This document shows positions 47,751-58,016 of a stretch of DNA of 64,000 nt, in pieces. The stretch spans positions 44,019 to 108,018 of the forward strand of contig CDRNVI010000084.1 of assembly GCA_977017575.1 (NCBI GenBank), read 5' to 3'. This DNA is from Paramoeba atlantica. Its lineage: Eukaryota; Discosea. Every line of letters begins with the position of its first letter. Positions within the stretch are counted from its first letter, which is position 1. The translations under genes were made by a program, and so were the position numbers. The notes below the pieces were generated by a model. That model did no database searches. It was not told where the DNA came from and was given only the letters and a program-made list of their open reading frames with translations.

Positions 47751-50700
47751 TTACTCATCGTTCCCATATCCAAGGAGGGCCGTGTCAGGGACCGCCGCGG
47801 GAAGTCGGAGTACCAGCATCCGAGCCTGTGTCCGCATCAGAGTGATGTTAAGTGACGTCACCAATTGGTGTAAGGCTTCCCCGTTCGAAAGGGTACCCCC
47901 GGAGTATGCCGCACGAGAGACGGAAACCTCCTTGAGGATCGCAAAGGCGCTTGGACTCCACGCTCCATAAGATTCCACGACCATCGCTCCAAATCGATGG
48001 CGTGCAAACTCTGCTTCCTCTCTTTGCTTCTTTTTGTTTTCGGTGGCGTATCGTTCCGCAAAAGACCCCGCCGTCACCCAGTTAGCATCACGGACTAAGT
48101 CCGCATACTTTGGTTGCTGAACATGAGTGACGGCGAAGTCTAATACAAGAGACTGGCCTAGCCCGATTGTAGGGATGAACACGTCTCCGGGCCTGGTGAG
48201 GGCGCCCCCAGGACTCTTGTTGCCCAGACTCACTTCTCTCCGCGGGGTGAAACCGGCCTTTTTACATTCAGAAGTAAACTGTGCCGCTAGTGCGTTGTGG
48301 CGTGCGATTATACCATGCCCGCTTTTGCACCCCAGAGCGTGGTCACCCTCGGGATCTAGCGGTAGCGTGCATTTTTCCATAGGACAAGCCCGGGACGCTG
48401 GATAGATTGGGTCCCCTAGCCACCAGCGTGTGAGGGTGCGAAACTCCGTCGGTGTGAAAGCCAGACCGGTTTTCTTGGAGGGGATCACAAAAGCCCATTC
48501 TGAGGCTCCTTCTCCTGTTTCTGATATCCATCTGGCCCGTGTGCGAAGGTCAGCTTTCGCAAATGCCTCGTGAAATTCCTGGTTGGCGATGGCGTGGCTA
48601 AGGTCGCGTTGTCGGGGAATCACCAGTTCTGTTCCAGATTCCTGCGCGTCGGTATACGGAGAATCAGTCGCCAAAGCCATATTTTTCGGAATTTTGCCGC
48701 CTTGTTGGACCACCGTCTTTCCCGCACGCCTGTTCACCTCCCGCACGGCATGGTCAAAGCCCTCAGCGTCCGCTGGGTCCCAACGGTCTTTGTCCGTTGA
48801 GAAAGCTACGGAGGCAACGTAAGCCGCACTCGAATGTTCCCCCGCCGACCGAAGGCCCAACCCCCCGTACCGCTTTTCGCGTTGCGCCTGGCGTCGCGCC
48901 CCATCACTCAAAGGACGGAAGAAGTGTTCAATAGTGCGCTGGACGGCATCATCTAAGCGTTGGCAGATATCTTGAAGTTCCGTTGTCGGGGTAGTCCTGA
49001 GCGAGTAAACCATTTTACAGAAACCAGTACAGTGGCGTATGAGGGAAAGGGCCACCTGGGGATCTTCAAGTGTAGCTATGGCCTCGAGAGATTCCTCTGC
49101 CATGTCGATTGTGTTCTTGAGAAAGAATTCGCGGCAAAATTCTGTCGAACCAATTGGACTCCCCAAAATATGAAAATTTCCTGCCGAATTCGTGTTCAGA
49201 CCGGGGATGTCAGGGAAAAGTGAGCAACGATGGGAGGAAGCTGGGTGTGTTGCGATCTCGCACTTGGCCACGTTGATATGCAATCCCCATTTCGGGCCGG
49301 ACATCGCGATCACGTCTAGTGCGTGCCGAACGTCGCAGGATGGGCCGGCGAGTATCCCGTCGTCTAAGTACCACAGGTTTAAAGCGAGTTTCGGAGCGGC
49401 AGTGTGGATTTGTAGGGAAACTTCTTTCATCACAAGCGAAAAGAGCAGAGGGCCCAGGGGGTCGCCTTGTTGCACCCCTTCAGATGATTCGATAAAGCGT
49501 GAGCCAAAGGTCAGAATGCTTTGAGTGTTGTAACACCACTCCACGTACGCACCCAGCTCAGGGAAATGCTGGCGTGTTAGGGCCACAAAGAAATCCCGTG
49601 AGACGTTATTGAAAGCGTTTTTGAGGTCGACTTTGCATAGCAGGAAGTCGTCATCCTCAATATGTTCGGCGAAGGTCTTCCGACAGAGGTGGATGATTCG
49701 CTCGGCTCCAGCAGGTGTGGCTACGCCGTACTGGTGCCCTCTGAAGAGTTTTTGGGCCTTGAATTTTGCGGAGAGGCAGGCAACTTTGCTTGCCAAGCGG
49801 CGAAGGGTTTCTCCGGCAGCAATTGGACGAACATCGTGTTCACCCTTTTTCAGGGCGCATAACCGACCACCCGCAAAATAATCTTTGACTTCCAACGGTG
49901 CTTTTCCTGCGAGCAAGTGATTGGTAAACTTCGTAAGCGTGCCCAGAGGATCGGTGTACGCGTCGTGATGGTACTGCATCGCGGCCTGAACGTGCTCCGG
50001 CCGCATACCGAAGGCCCCTCCCGAGGACCCTCGGTGGAAAGTCGCTAGGGCCTCGGCTACATCGTCTTCCGTTGCTTCAAGCGGTTTTGCTTCCGGCGCT
50101 GAAGGGCTTGCCACGTTGAAAGTGCTGTCAAGTCTCTGAGGATGCTTTGCCTGGAGCTTCGAGTAGGTGGCGTCGTCGTCAGGGGCAAGTGGTTCCGAAG
50201 TTAATGCTGTCATGGCGCGGGAGAGCTCCGCGTCGCGGACAAGCCGTTCTGCCCGTAAAGCCGCTTTCTTTACTTCTTCGTCTATGGTAAGCGCTTGTGG
50301 TACATTTTTCTTTTTGCGTGATACACTCGAGACAGCTTCTTTCCAAAGCGCCAGGAAATCTTTGTTGGACCATCTCGCGAGGCACTTCTTTACATGGGAG
50401 GCGTAAGAGGCTTTTGCGCGGTTACCTCCGCGATGAGGGGCGGGTAGGACGCATTTGGGCAGCATGGCGAGGAGTGTCCATGCCTCGAGCGTGTTCTCTC
50501 TCGCTGCTGTGGATAAGCAACCGCAGAGTGTTTTAGCCCATTCTTGTCGGCAACTGTTGGGGATGTCCTTGCAAGTGTTAATAAGTAGCGCACTGATAGA
50601 GGATAAACTCGGAAGGGGTGTGTCGGAGACTTTCACGTTTTCGCTTACTACGCTTTGATGAGAGGGTGTGGAGGGTGAGTTAAGGGCAGGCAGAGCATTC

Positions 50701-51794
50701 CAGTCCACATTGGGGCTTAGAACAGGGTCGGCACTGCTCGTCGAGGGCGACGGACGGCTTTGAGGAGAGGAATGGCGGAACATGCAGATCTTGTCGTGGG
50801 TTTCCCGTTTGCCTTGATCATAATGTTTATTGCAATCATGACACCTAAAACGTCCTTCGTCTTTCCACCACTCGTCTGGGACCTCATCACCGTGTCTGTT
50901 TGCTACGTGGTTGTGGAATGCCTGCCATTGGCCCCCGTGGGGCCCTGTTTTCCAAGTACATCCCTCGAAGGGACATTTTCGCGTATTTTCATGCGTGGTG
51001 TGTGTTTTTTCTATCGCACAGTTTTGGGTTGGGGTCGGTTCGGGGGCATTGTTCATTGTTTCAGCTTTGGGGGCGTCAGGGGAGGTAGTTTTCGACACCT
51101 GCTGGGGACGTTTACGTTTGCCTACAGCCGTTTTCGGGGTTAACTTCTTCAGGGGTGATTCAGCCGGAGAGCTGTGAACACTTGTTGACGCATCTGTGGA
51201 GTCACGGTCATCACTGTCGCCCCCAGACTCGGTGCATAACTGGGTATGTAGCTGGGAAAGTGAGATCCCTTTAGGGCGCTTTTTCTTTTTCCTTACTTTG
51301 GTTCCACCGCTCAACGAAAAGTCGAGGTCTTGAGGCGTCAGGTCGGGGAAAATTAATTTGTCGTCGTCATAATTGTATTCGGTACGAGCTATCCCCCGGT
51401 TGTGGCGCTCGCATTTCTCCTTCACAGCCTTGTTTGTAGATTTCGATTGGCTGAGTGAAGAAGGAGCGGCCCCTTCGAACTGGAAAACGGAATTCTCGGT
51501 GGGACGGACGCTGGAAAATAATTCTTCTTCCGAGCTCGTTTGCTGACGCCCTGTGTCTGGTGTCACGCCTTCGATGGAGTTCGTAATGCTGAGGGCAATG
51601 TCTTCGGCCCGTTGTTCTAATTCTGATGAAGGATCCGGCGGAAGTGGTGTCGTGTACAGCTCTTCCTTGTATGTGCTAGCGCCTTTAACCAGGTCTTTGT
51701 TTGCCTGAAACTGGTCCCATGAACCGAGCTTGTGCGCGCCCGCTTCGCGATCAAAGTTGGATTCCTGTTTTGCTTTAGAGCGAGTTAGAACCAT
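47751..51794 (-). CDS. RLE-2 LINE polyprotein (zinc fingers, RT, endonuclease)
   Basis: 1347 codons, uninterrupted. N-terminal C2H2 fingers: CPFEGCTWK...FHNHVANRH (from residue 274) and FRCHDCNKHYDQGKRETHDK (from about 317), expected to bind target DNA. The RT spans about 590-960: HRGSSGGAFGMRPEHVQAAM, VDLKNAFNNVSRDF (A), EGVQQGDPLGPLLFS (B), and the catalytic WYLDDG (Y809-D812). The C-terminus has a CPMEKC...HALGCKSGH knuckle and a restriction-like nuclease, RPGDVFIP (D1204) ... LVLDFAVTH (D1219). The ATG lies 29 bases after the leader, so it is the first ATG of the trans-spliced mRNA. Confidence 0.9.
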   Translation of the reverse strand: MVLTRSKAKQESNFDREAGAHKLGSWDQFQANKDLVKGASTYKEELYTTPLPPDPSSELEQRAEDIALSITNSIEGVTPDTGRQQTSSEEELFSSVRPTENSVFQFEGAAPSSLSQSKSTNKAVKEKCERHNRGIARTEYNYDDDKLIFPDLTPQDLDFSLSGGTKVRKKKKRPKGISLSQLHTQLCTESGGDSDDRDSTDASTSVHSSPAESPLKKLTPKTAVGKRKRPQQVSKTTSPDAPKAETMNNAPEPTPTQNCAIEKTHTTHENTRKCPFEGCTWKTGPHGGQWQAFHNHVANRHGDEVPDEWWKDEGRFRCHDCNKHYDQGKRETHDKICMFRHSSPQSRPSPSTSSADPVLSPNVDWNALPALNSPSTPSHQSVVSENVKVSDTPLPSLSSISALLINTCKDIPNSCRQEWAKTLCGCLSTAARENTLEAWTLLAMLPKCVLPAPHRGGNRAKASYASHVKKCLARWSNKDFLALWKEAVSSVSRKKKNVPQALTIDEEVKKAALRAERLVRDAELSRAMTALTSEPLAPDDDATYSKLQAKHPQRLDSTFNVASPSAPEAKPLEATEDDVAEALATFHRGSSGGAFGMRPEHVQAAMQYHHDAYTDPLGTLTKFTNHLLAGKAPLEVKDYFAGGRLCALKKGEHDVRPIAAGETLRRLASKVACLSAKFKAQKLFRGHQYGVATPAGAERIIHLCRKTFAEHIEDDDFLLCKVDLKNAFNNVSRDFFVALTRQHFPELGAYVEWCYNTQSILTFGSRFIESSEGVQQGDPLGPLLFSLVMKEVSLQIHTAAPKLALNLWYLDDGILAGPSCDVRHALDVIAMSGPKWGLHINVAKCEIATHPASSHRCSLFPDIPGLNTNSAGNFHILGSPIGSTEFCREFFLKNTIDMAEESLEAIATLEDPQVALSLIRHCTGFCKMVYSLRTTPTTELQDICQRLDDAVQRTIEHFFRPLSDGARRQAQREKRYGGLGLRSAGEHSSAAYVASVAFSTDKDRWDPADAEGFDHAVREVNRRAGKTVVQQGGKIPKNMALATDSPYTDAQESGTELVIPRQRDLSHAIANQEFHEAFAKADLRTRARWISETGEGASEWAFVIPSKKTGLAFTPTEFRTLTRWWLGDPIYPASRACPMEKCTLPLDPEGDHALGCKSGHGIIARHNALAAQFTSECKKAGFTPRREVSLGNKSPGGALTRPGDVFIPTIGLGQSLVLDFAVTHVQQPKYADLVRDANWVTAGSFAERYATENKKKQREEAEFARHRFGAMVVESYGAWSPSAFAILKEVSVSRAAYSGGTLSNGEALHQLVTSLNITLMRTQARMLVLRLPAAVPDTALLGYGNDE

Positions 51795-51823
51795 GGAACG
51801 TGAGAAAGATTAAGAAAATAAAT

Positions 51824-51859
51824 CAACAAGGTACAGAAACTGTATCTTTATCGTTAAAG
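51824..51859 (-). other. spliced-leader exon sequence SL-5
   Basis: 36 bases identical to SL-1, directly preceding the 5' UTR of RLE-2. The leader-to-UTR joint (TTGTTG then ATTTATTTTC) shows no intron. The 5' side is an A9 run, again a retroelement-like tail. Confidence 0.82.
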
Positions 51860-52327
51860 ATTTTTTTTTTGCTCCCTCCCGTGCCCCCCTCCGCGCTCCA
51901 CGCCACGCTCTCCGTCGCCCTTCCCCTCTGGCGCTCTCCTCCTGTGCTCTCCGCCGATGTTTTTTTTTCTTTCTTCGTTGCCTTCGCCCTCCCCTCGCCA
52001 CCCCCTTGGTTGCCCTCTGTTGCCCCCTGCGTCGCTCTGCCGCGCCGCTTTTCGCCCCCCACCCACTGCGCCGTCCCCTTCGCCGCCCATTCCCCCTCCC
52101 TCCCTGCTCCCACCTGCGCCACTCTTTCCCTTCCCACTCTTTCCCTTCATCCCCTCCGCCACCCCCTCACGCTGTATCTCGAAGAATGGCGCCGCCCGGT
52201 ACCGAATATAGCAAGGTACTAAAAAACTAGGGTAGGCGTCATTCACGCTTTTCTTTTTTCTTTCTTTCTGCGGCTTGCAACTAGCCCATGATAACGGGGC
52301 TAGGGTAACAATTTGGAGAGATACGAG
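51860..52327. other. C/T-rich region upstream of RLE-2
   Basis: Strongly pyrimidine-rich on the plus strand to about 52190, then mixed sequence. On the minus strand it ends in an A9 run against SL-5, so it may be the 3' part of another retroelement. Frames here are low-complexity and unconvincing. Confidence 0.45.
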
Positions 52328-52442
52328 CTTGTTGAAGCTGAGGTTTGGCCTGTTGAAGCTGAGGAGCCAGTCCGCTCGAGGGGATACCACCCTAGAAGAC
52401 TTGGTCCGTTGAAGCTGAGGTGCTAAAACCGTTGAAGCTGAG
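52328..52442 (+). repeat. four GTTGAAGCTGAG boxes
   Basis: The 12-mer GTTGAAGCTGAG occurs at 52331, 52352, 52408 and 52431 with unequal spacing. It appears nowhere else that I noticed. Role unknown. Confidence 0.8.
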
Positions 52443-52768
52443 AGTCGACACTCCCAAACTATGCCAGCAAGCAGGCAAGGGGTCAAGGAGCACTGCTTTT
52501 GGCAGTGTCGGGGTGTGGCGAACCCCACCCTCCTAGCTAATCCAGCTTCCCGCAGCGGGCTTTCAGTCTGCGCGTTAGCTGGATCGGCTTGCATTGGCTC
52601 TGTGCAGCAATCCTTTTAGGTCTGCGCATGGGTCGTGCGGGTCGGAGCTACCTTCGGCTCTCTCCGAGGAGGCAACACCCCGTCTACGGGGTTTTTACCT
52701 GAAAACAAAACAAACAAACATCTCCTCGGATATATATTGCCTAATTCATCATCATCATCATCATCAAA
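52443..52768 (+). other. probable retroposon 3' part with (TCA)n tail
   Basis: GC-rich sequence with potential stems (AATCCAGCTT and AGCTGGATCGG; CACCCCGTCTACGGGGTT), ending ACATCTCCTCGGATATATAT, TGCCTAATT and (TCA)n at about 52743-52768. The 3' end matches the retroposon at 24007-24277. It is joined to the Gag region of the next YR fossil. Confidence 0.5.
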
Positions 52769-52769
52769 A

Positions 52770-53605
52770 GAGTATCCATTTCCGCACGCCGACTTGTACT
52801 ATTACGACATTTCGATCATAGATGATCCTCCGGCGACTACGGGGTTAGAACAAGGGTCGACCGCCAATGGATTACGTACTAGTCAGAATTTCCCGGATGG
52901 TGAGGAGACAAACGAGACTATTGTTAATGCTGATACTGTGGAAACTGGAATTCCTTTCGGACCGAGTGCCAATTTGGACCCAACGGCCTGGATCCTTACG
53001 AGCCGATTACGTTCACCCCATGGATTAACGCCTTTGATGACGGGGGATTTCGCGTACGGGATTTGATGCGAGAACTGCGAGAAGCACCAGAATTTGGACT
53101 TCGTGTGAACCAGTTTTTCACCGACCGGACTTTTCTGAAGCAACAAGAACGATTTTTTGAAAATGTTTTTTGCAAGTGGATTCTTTTTGCGCGGATGACT
53201 CAAGGTTGGGATCAGGGAGTTTACTTGGAAATGGGAAAAGCAATCATTCAGACGATGCGCGATGCGTATTGGCGAGCCCGGCGCATTGACGTGGATCTCG
53301 TGCATCAAAAATTGCAAAAAGACGTCCGTCCGAATGATAAGTTCTACCATCTTGTCAGTGAGCAATTAGTTGACCGCCAGAAGCAGTATGCCCGCCAAGT
53401 GGGATTTTCCGGATCAGGGGTCTTCCACTCAAAGGCAAGTTTTCAAGGAAATGCGCGCCAGAATTTTGTGCCTCAACAGCGAGCTCCTTTGTTGTGTTAT
53501 GGTTGTCGTTCCCCTGACCACATGTGGAGAAATTGTCCTAAACGGTTTCAGCAGGGTTTTCGTTCGAGGGTGGCTGGCCCTGCACAAGGCAGCAAGAACT
53601 TCTGA
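52770..53605 (+). pseudogene. Gag region, copy C
   Basis: Shares EYPFPHADLYYYDISIID and the RELREAPEFGLR ... DAYWRARRIDVDLVHQKL block with the 32672 gene. Near the end it has LLCYGCRSPDHMWRNCPKRF, a CX2CX4HX4C zinc knuckle for RNA binding. Broken. Confidence 0.65.
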
Positions 53606-53671
53606 AACGTTCCCACCCGAACGGCCAGTACTACAATAAATACCAACCGAAACCACAAACCTTTTACGCAA

Positions 53672-54739
53672 GTGAACAGTACAGTAACAGTTTTCAAAAG
53701 AAAAAGGATACAATTTATGCAAGTGACGAAGAAACGAAGGATGGAGAAGAATCACGTGGGTGTAGTGAGTGCAAAGAACTCAAGAGGAAGACATCTCAGA
53801 TCTGGGACTTTATACGGCGGGACGCTCAGTTTGGAGCAGAAGGTGCCGGAAAGGCAGAAATTGATGAAGTTATTGCTGGGTGTGACAATAATGAGTCCTG
53901 AAATAAGGATGGCTCTCGACGCAATAGGGGCAATGTGGAGCGTTTCGACGTGGCGGGCACGGGCACGAATATGGGAGCGCCTGTCAGCCTTTTGCACGGG
54001 AAGGGGGATACGGATAACGGCGTTACACGCCGTGACTTTTCTTGCCAGTTTGCAGATAAGAATACAGGCGAAACTAACTTACGCCCGAACCCACGCCTCG
54101 ATATTAAACCTTGCAGGGGAAAATACGAACCCGTTAAAATTCTACGTAAAATCTCTAATGGCGGAAGGAGCGACGGAACCATGCCGTCAAATGGAACCCC
54201 TGACGCAGCAGCACATTCAGAAATTGTGGAACCACATGGCATCCCGCGAAATACATACGCTGCTGCTGTGCTGGAAGGGGGCAAGCCGTTGGTCCGAAAC
54301 GGCAGCGTTGACCAGAGAACGGTTTTACGAAGTGGCGTCCAACAGAATTGTAATTTGGTGGGGAAGGCATACGAAGACGTCCCGCCTAAACCCATATCGC
54401 CCATCCATGTATACCGTCATCGAGGGACCGGGCACGGAGGAGCTCGCAAGGTATGTAGCGCAACTAAAGCCTCTCCAACCGATGTCATGGGCTACAACTT
54501 CACAAGTGGATGTCGAGATAAGGAAAATTCTCGGATTGGGTTTCGGGTCACATTCGGCAAAGCGCGGGGCGATCACTCTTCTTCTCGCGGAGGTGGCAAA
54601 CGGCAATCTAAATTTGGAGGAGGTCCAGCATCTTGCAAAACATCAGAGCCTGGAATCTCTTCTGCGGTACAATGCCGATCCAGTGACGACTGCACTGGCA
54701 CTGGGAACGCACAAAGCAACGCGCAAGTTGACCATCTGA
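53672..54739 (+). CDS. Tyrosine recombinase (family 3, copy C)
   Basis: 355 codons. N-terminal helical domain (WSVSTWRARARIWERLSAFC, TFLASLQIRIQAKLTYARTH) and catalytic domain with KGASRWSETAALTRE (first Arg), IVIWWGRHTKTSR, FGSHSAKRGAITLLL (second box) and LAKHQSLESLLRYNAD (His, Arg and Tyr). Frame open. The second box H-S-x-K-R-G-A is shared with copy D and, as Y-S-I-R-R-G-A, with family 1. Confidence 0.78.
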   Translation: MNSTVTVFKRKRIQFMQVTKKRRMEKNHVGVVSAKNSRGRHLRSGTLYGGTLSLEQKVPERQKLMKLLLGVTIMSPEIRMALDAIGAMWSVSTWRARARIWERLSAFCTGRGIRITALHAVTFLASLQIRIQAKLTYARTHASILNLAGENTNPLKFYVKSLMAEGATEPCRQMEPLTQQHIQKLWNHMASREIHTLLLCWKGASRWSETAALTRERFYEVASNRIVIWWGRHTKTSRLNPYRPSMYTVIEGPGTEELARYVAQLKPLQPMSWATTSQVDVEIRKILGLGFGSHSAKRGAITLLLAEVANGNLNLEEVQHLAKHQSLESLLRYNADPVTTALALGTHKATRKLTI

Positions 54740-56349
54740 TTACGGAAGACAATCTTTTTATCAAGTTTTTAGACGATATTCCTCAGGAGAAAGTTAAACA
54801 CACGATTACTCGTACTCGACGAACATCGAAAGTGGCTCTTCCATCCGATTATAATCTTCCGTTGCACGTGAAATCCGGAATACCCGACATGCAGGTTAAT
54901 ACTCTCAGACGAATGATTAACAGCGAAGCAGAACGCCGATTCGCAGAAACATGGGATACACTTGTTCGGCTACCGTCTACACCGACGATAGAGCAGCGAT
55001 TCAAATCCTTTTTACTCCCAGCTGATATATCCGCTTTGTTGGAGACAGGAGTTATTTCACGGGTTGGATCCGAGGTAGTAAAGGCCAGACCTTCGATGGA
55101 GTGGGTGATTCCGTTCACGGTGGTGGAGCCAGCTGACGACGATTCGGAGCGACGTCGCTTTATAGCCTGGACCCGAGGCGATAACAATAGAATTCGCGAA
55201 GAGTACAAGCCTGAGGTTCCGGTTTGCCATGCTGCATATTACCTTCATCGGGTTCGAGACCAATGTGCTATTAAGCGGGATTTAGCGTGCGGGTTTTGGC
55301 AGGTGAAGATACCGGTGGAATCGCGACAAAAATTTCGCTTCCGTGACGAGGAGGGCACATTATACGAAATGAATGTTATGCCCATGGGGCATCGTTGTGC
55401 CCCGGAGATAATGCACACCCTTACGGCCACCATTGGGGGTGACCCCCGATATTGTAATTGAGATGCGTCTTTTCCTGGCGGGGGTCTGGATGTTTACATT
55501 GACGGTATTCGTTTTGCGGGCGAGGTGTCTAAGGTGAATGAGTACGCGCGCTTCATTGATCGTCGTGCTATCAATGTCAATGCTAAGTTTAAGGATCATG
55601 GCGACCCGCCAATGGATGTTTATACCTTTAATGGGGTTACCTTTTTTCACCGAGATGGAAAGGTTAGTCTAGGGCCTAAGTTGACGCGACGACTGCAAAG
55701 TGATGATTTCTTAGCGGGAACCTATGGGTCTTTGGAGGCAGGCGTTGGGAGATTAATTTTTGCATCGGCCATCATGGGAATATGTATGCCAGAGTACCAT
55801 TTGGAGTTGAAAATTGTTAGGCGCCGAATTTGTCGATTGAATCGCGAACCGAATTTACTTGATGATAAGGTCCCATTACCGACATCTGTCAGGATACGTT
55901 TGATGGCGTGGAGGGATAAATTGCTTTATCGTTCACCTGTTACACCGCCTCGCCATCCAGATACTGTTCCCCATCAACATACTTTGTTTACGGATGCGTC
56001 ATCTGTAGGATGGGGGGCGGTCCTATATCTTGATTACGGACCCATGTTTTGCACTGGGGCGCAGTGGCCGGCGGATTTTAATTACGAGGTTAATAGAGCT
56101 GAAGCGCGGGCAGTTCGACTCGCCTTTGAGAAATTTCAAATTCACTTTAAGAAAGATACGTGTGTGGACTTGTTCATTGATAATACTTCGTGTGTGGCCG
56201 CTGTTAATAGAAAGGTTTCAAAATCAAATGGAATTACCGAGGAGCTTCGTCGTTTACTGCATTTTCTGAACAAGAACGGCTTAGCGGTTAAAGCAGAGTA
56301 CGTACGATCATCCGAAAACCCAGCAGATCATTACAGTCGATATTTTTGA
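54740..56349 (+). pseudogene. Reverse transcriptase-RNase H region, copy C
   Basis: RT blocks ARPSMEWVIPFTVVEPADDD, FIAWTRGDNN, CGFWQVKIPVESRQKFRFRD and LYEMNVMPMGHRCAPEIMHT, then YIDGIRFAG in place of the usual catalytic loop context, followed by RNase H blocks HTLFTDASSVGWGAVLYLDY, NRAEARAVRLAFEKFQ, FIDNTSCVAAVNRK and SSENPADHYSRYF. A fossil, broken. Confidence 0.7.
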
Positions 56350-56664
56350 AAGATGTTGTTTTCGAAGGATTGAATTACGCCATTTGTGAAAGCGCATATG
56401 ATGCGTATAGTGGATAAAAATAAGATATTGAGCGTTGAAAATCAAAAAAAAAAAATGAAGACGAGAGAGACGTAAACTTCATGCAATCAATAACCAAGCA
56501 GAACGGACATGTGAGCGATTTTGATGTGTATGAGGAATGAGTGAGTGAGGAGACGAGATGACGAGGGGGGGGCTCTCAGATAGTAGGCAATCTGGGGTTT
56601 CTTCTTCTTGCCGTCACTAGCGTTTGGGTGATTTGAAGACTGGCGAGTGGGTGATCCCCGCCGG
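56350..56664. other. copy C end and RLE-1-type fragment
   Basis: Short A/T-rich 3' region with an A11 run near 56443, then from about 56467 the same sequence as 39488-39660 (part of the RLE-1-type C-terminal fragment), leading into the inverted-repeat module GAGTGGGTGATCCCC / GGGGAACTACCCATTC at about 56645-56679. No gene of its own. Confidence 0.55.
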
Positions 56665-56859
56665 GGAACTACCCATTCACAAGAGAGAGAAAGTTTGAAT
56701 ATTATTTTGTGGACGTCCATATATTTTTTGTTATCATTATAGTCAGGATAGAAAAGTTGAAAGACATGTAGTTATTTAGTTTTATTTACTTGATGAATAT
56801 TATTTACTTAGGACAATTCTTTATATATTTTGTACAAAGATTTTATGATGAGCAATTCT
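56665..56859 (+). repeat. family-3 YR element 3' end sequence, copy 1
   Basis: About 195 bases (CATTCACAAGAGAGAGAAAG onward) ending TTTTATGATGAGCAATTCT. The same sequence recurs at about 58310-58504; shorter parts occur at 39695-39755 and 46424-46587. At 56860 it passes directly into a family-3 5' end (TAGAGTTTACGG). Confidence 0.8.
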
Positions 56860-57231
56860 TAGAGTTTACGGAAAGAATTGCTTGAAGAAAATATTTATTC
56901 TTTGACCGTGGCCCTACGGGGCACATATACATATGTGTACCTGATTTTGCCCCCTCCGGGGGGAACCATGTAATTATACTTTTAGCATACTATACTACAC
57001 ATTATTTCAGGGTTCGCAGAAACTATAAAACTATCAATATAGTACTATATAGTTACTATAAACTTTTTTCAAAAACTATAAAAAACTATATTCTTTTTCT
57101 TCGTATTTCAAGGTGCTTTTAAGCCCTTTGACGCATCCTATTCAATGAATAGGATCTCATATGAATTTCATATGCAAATGTGTTTTTATCCCTTTTTTTC
57201 TTAATTTTTCTTCATTTTAAAACCGAAACAG

Positions 57232-57690
57232 ATGCCCGAAACGAAACTGACGAGGGGAAATTTCTGTAAAGACTATTTTAGTGAAGTACCGCGCACGGAA
57301 GGACAGAAACCAGCGGTGGAATGCAACCTGTGTGAGGAGGGAAGTAAGAAGCGTTTTTTGGTTCCAAGAGGACTATCGACAGATTATCATTCCGCAGAGA
57401 AGCACTTAGTGAAACACGACAAGAAATATGATACCTGGTGTGCTGAACAAAACAAAAAGCGTCGACGTGCAAATGCGACGTTGAACATCTCGTCACCAGC
57501 GTCCAAACCTCAGGACCATAAGGATATAATAGTTTGGAAAGCAGAGTTCGGAATTTCAACCGCAGCTCTTGAGCATCCTTTGTTTCTTAACAGAATTGTA
57601 CGAGGCATGTGTCCCACTCCACCTCGAAGGGAAAAATTAAACGAACTGACCATTGAATATGCTAAGCAAACTAGAGTAAAGATGCGTTGA
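57232..57690 (+). pseudogene. hAT transposase N-terminal part
   Basis: 152 codons with a BED-type finger (VECNLCEEGSKKRFLVPRGL then HSAEKHLVKH) followed by a helical region (EFGISTAALEHPLFLNRIVR) typical before the catalytic core. It stops early; the next frame at 57720 continues partway in another register. Confidence 0.7.
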
Positions 57691-57719
57691 CCTTGTTTTT
57701 AAATTTTCGGATGTGAGTT

Positions 57720-58016
57720 TTGTGTTTAGACACAGCCACTTTTCACCATCGTACGACCTGCGCCGTTACAATGATCAACAATGGTGTGTCTATGTGTTGG
57801 ACCGTCAGACCCATGCCCGCAAGTGATGCATCCGCCTTTCAACTTCTATTAAAAGGGGTTATAGAGGAGCTTTACGCCGATCGAATTTTTGTGGCGCACG
57901 TAGTTTCAGACGCAGTTGCATTCAGAGCGCAATTGCTACGAGCGAGTAGACTTATCCACTATTTACTAAAAACGGATACTTCGAGTTTGGGCTATATTTC
58001 TTTTAGCTTTGGGTAG
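57720..58016 (+). pseudogene. hAT transposase core remnant
   Basis: 98 codons that look like the start of the RNase H-like core: LDTATFHHRTTCAVTM with a possible catalytic Asp, and FVAHVVSDAVAFRAQLLRAS with a second. The insertion domain and the C-terminal dimerisation region are missing, and a frame change separates it from the finger part. Confidence 0.55.

Larger units (their letters stand above)
47706..51859 (-). mobile_element. RLE-2: full-length SL-headed retrotransposon
   Basis: Minus-strand element: spliced leader (51824-51859), 29-base 5' UTR, one 1347-codon frame, short 3' UTR with a CCCCCCAATCATTT box. The 3' border meets the first base of the next SL copy (47702). CRE/SLACS/CZAR elements of kinetoplastids are RLE LINEs specific for spliced-leader sequence, and this fits that group. 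The frame is intact, so it may be active. Confidence 0.82.
52770..56349 (+). mobile_element. YR retroelement fossil, family 3, copy C
   Basis: Plus-strand order: Gag with CCHC knuckle, tyrosine recombinase, reverse transcriptase, RNase H. The 5' end is missing (replaced by the (TCA)n-tailed sequence) and the coding part has about two to three breaks. Fossil of moderate age. The most complete representative of family 3 in the window; related pieces lie at 30427-31396, 32447-33770 and 58505-60716. Confidence 0.75.

Noticed and set aside
51810-52594. several frames in the C/T-rich stretch upstream of RLE-2
   Set aside because: Low-complexity readings of a pyrimidine-rich tract in all frames, with no conserved copy elsewhere.
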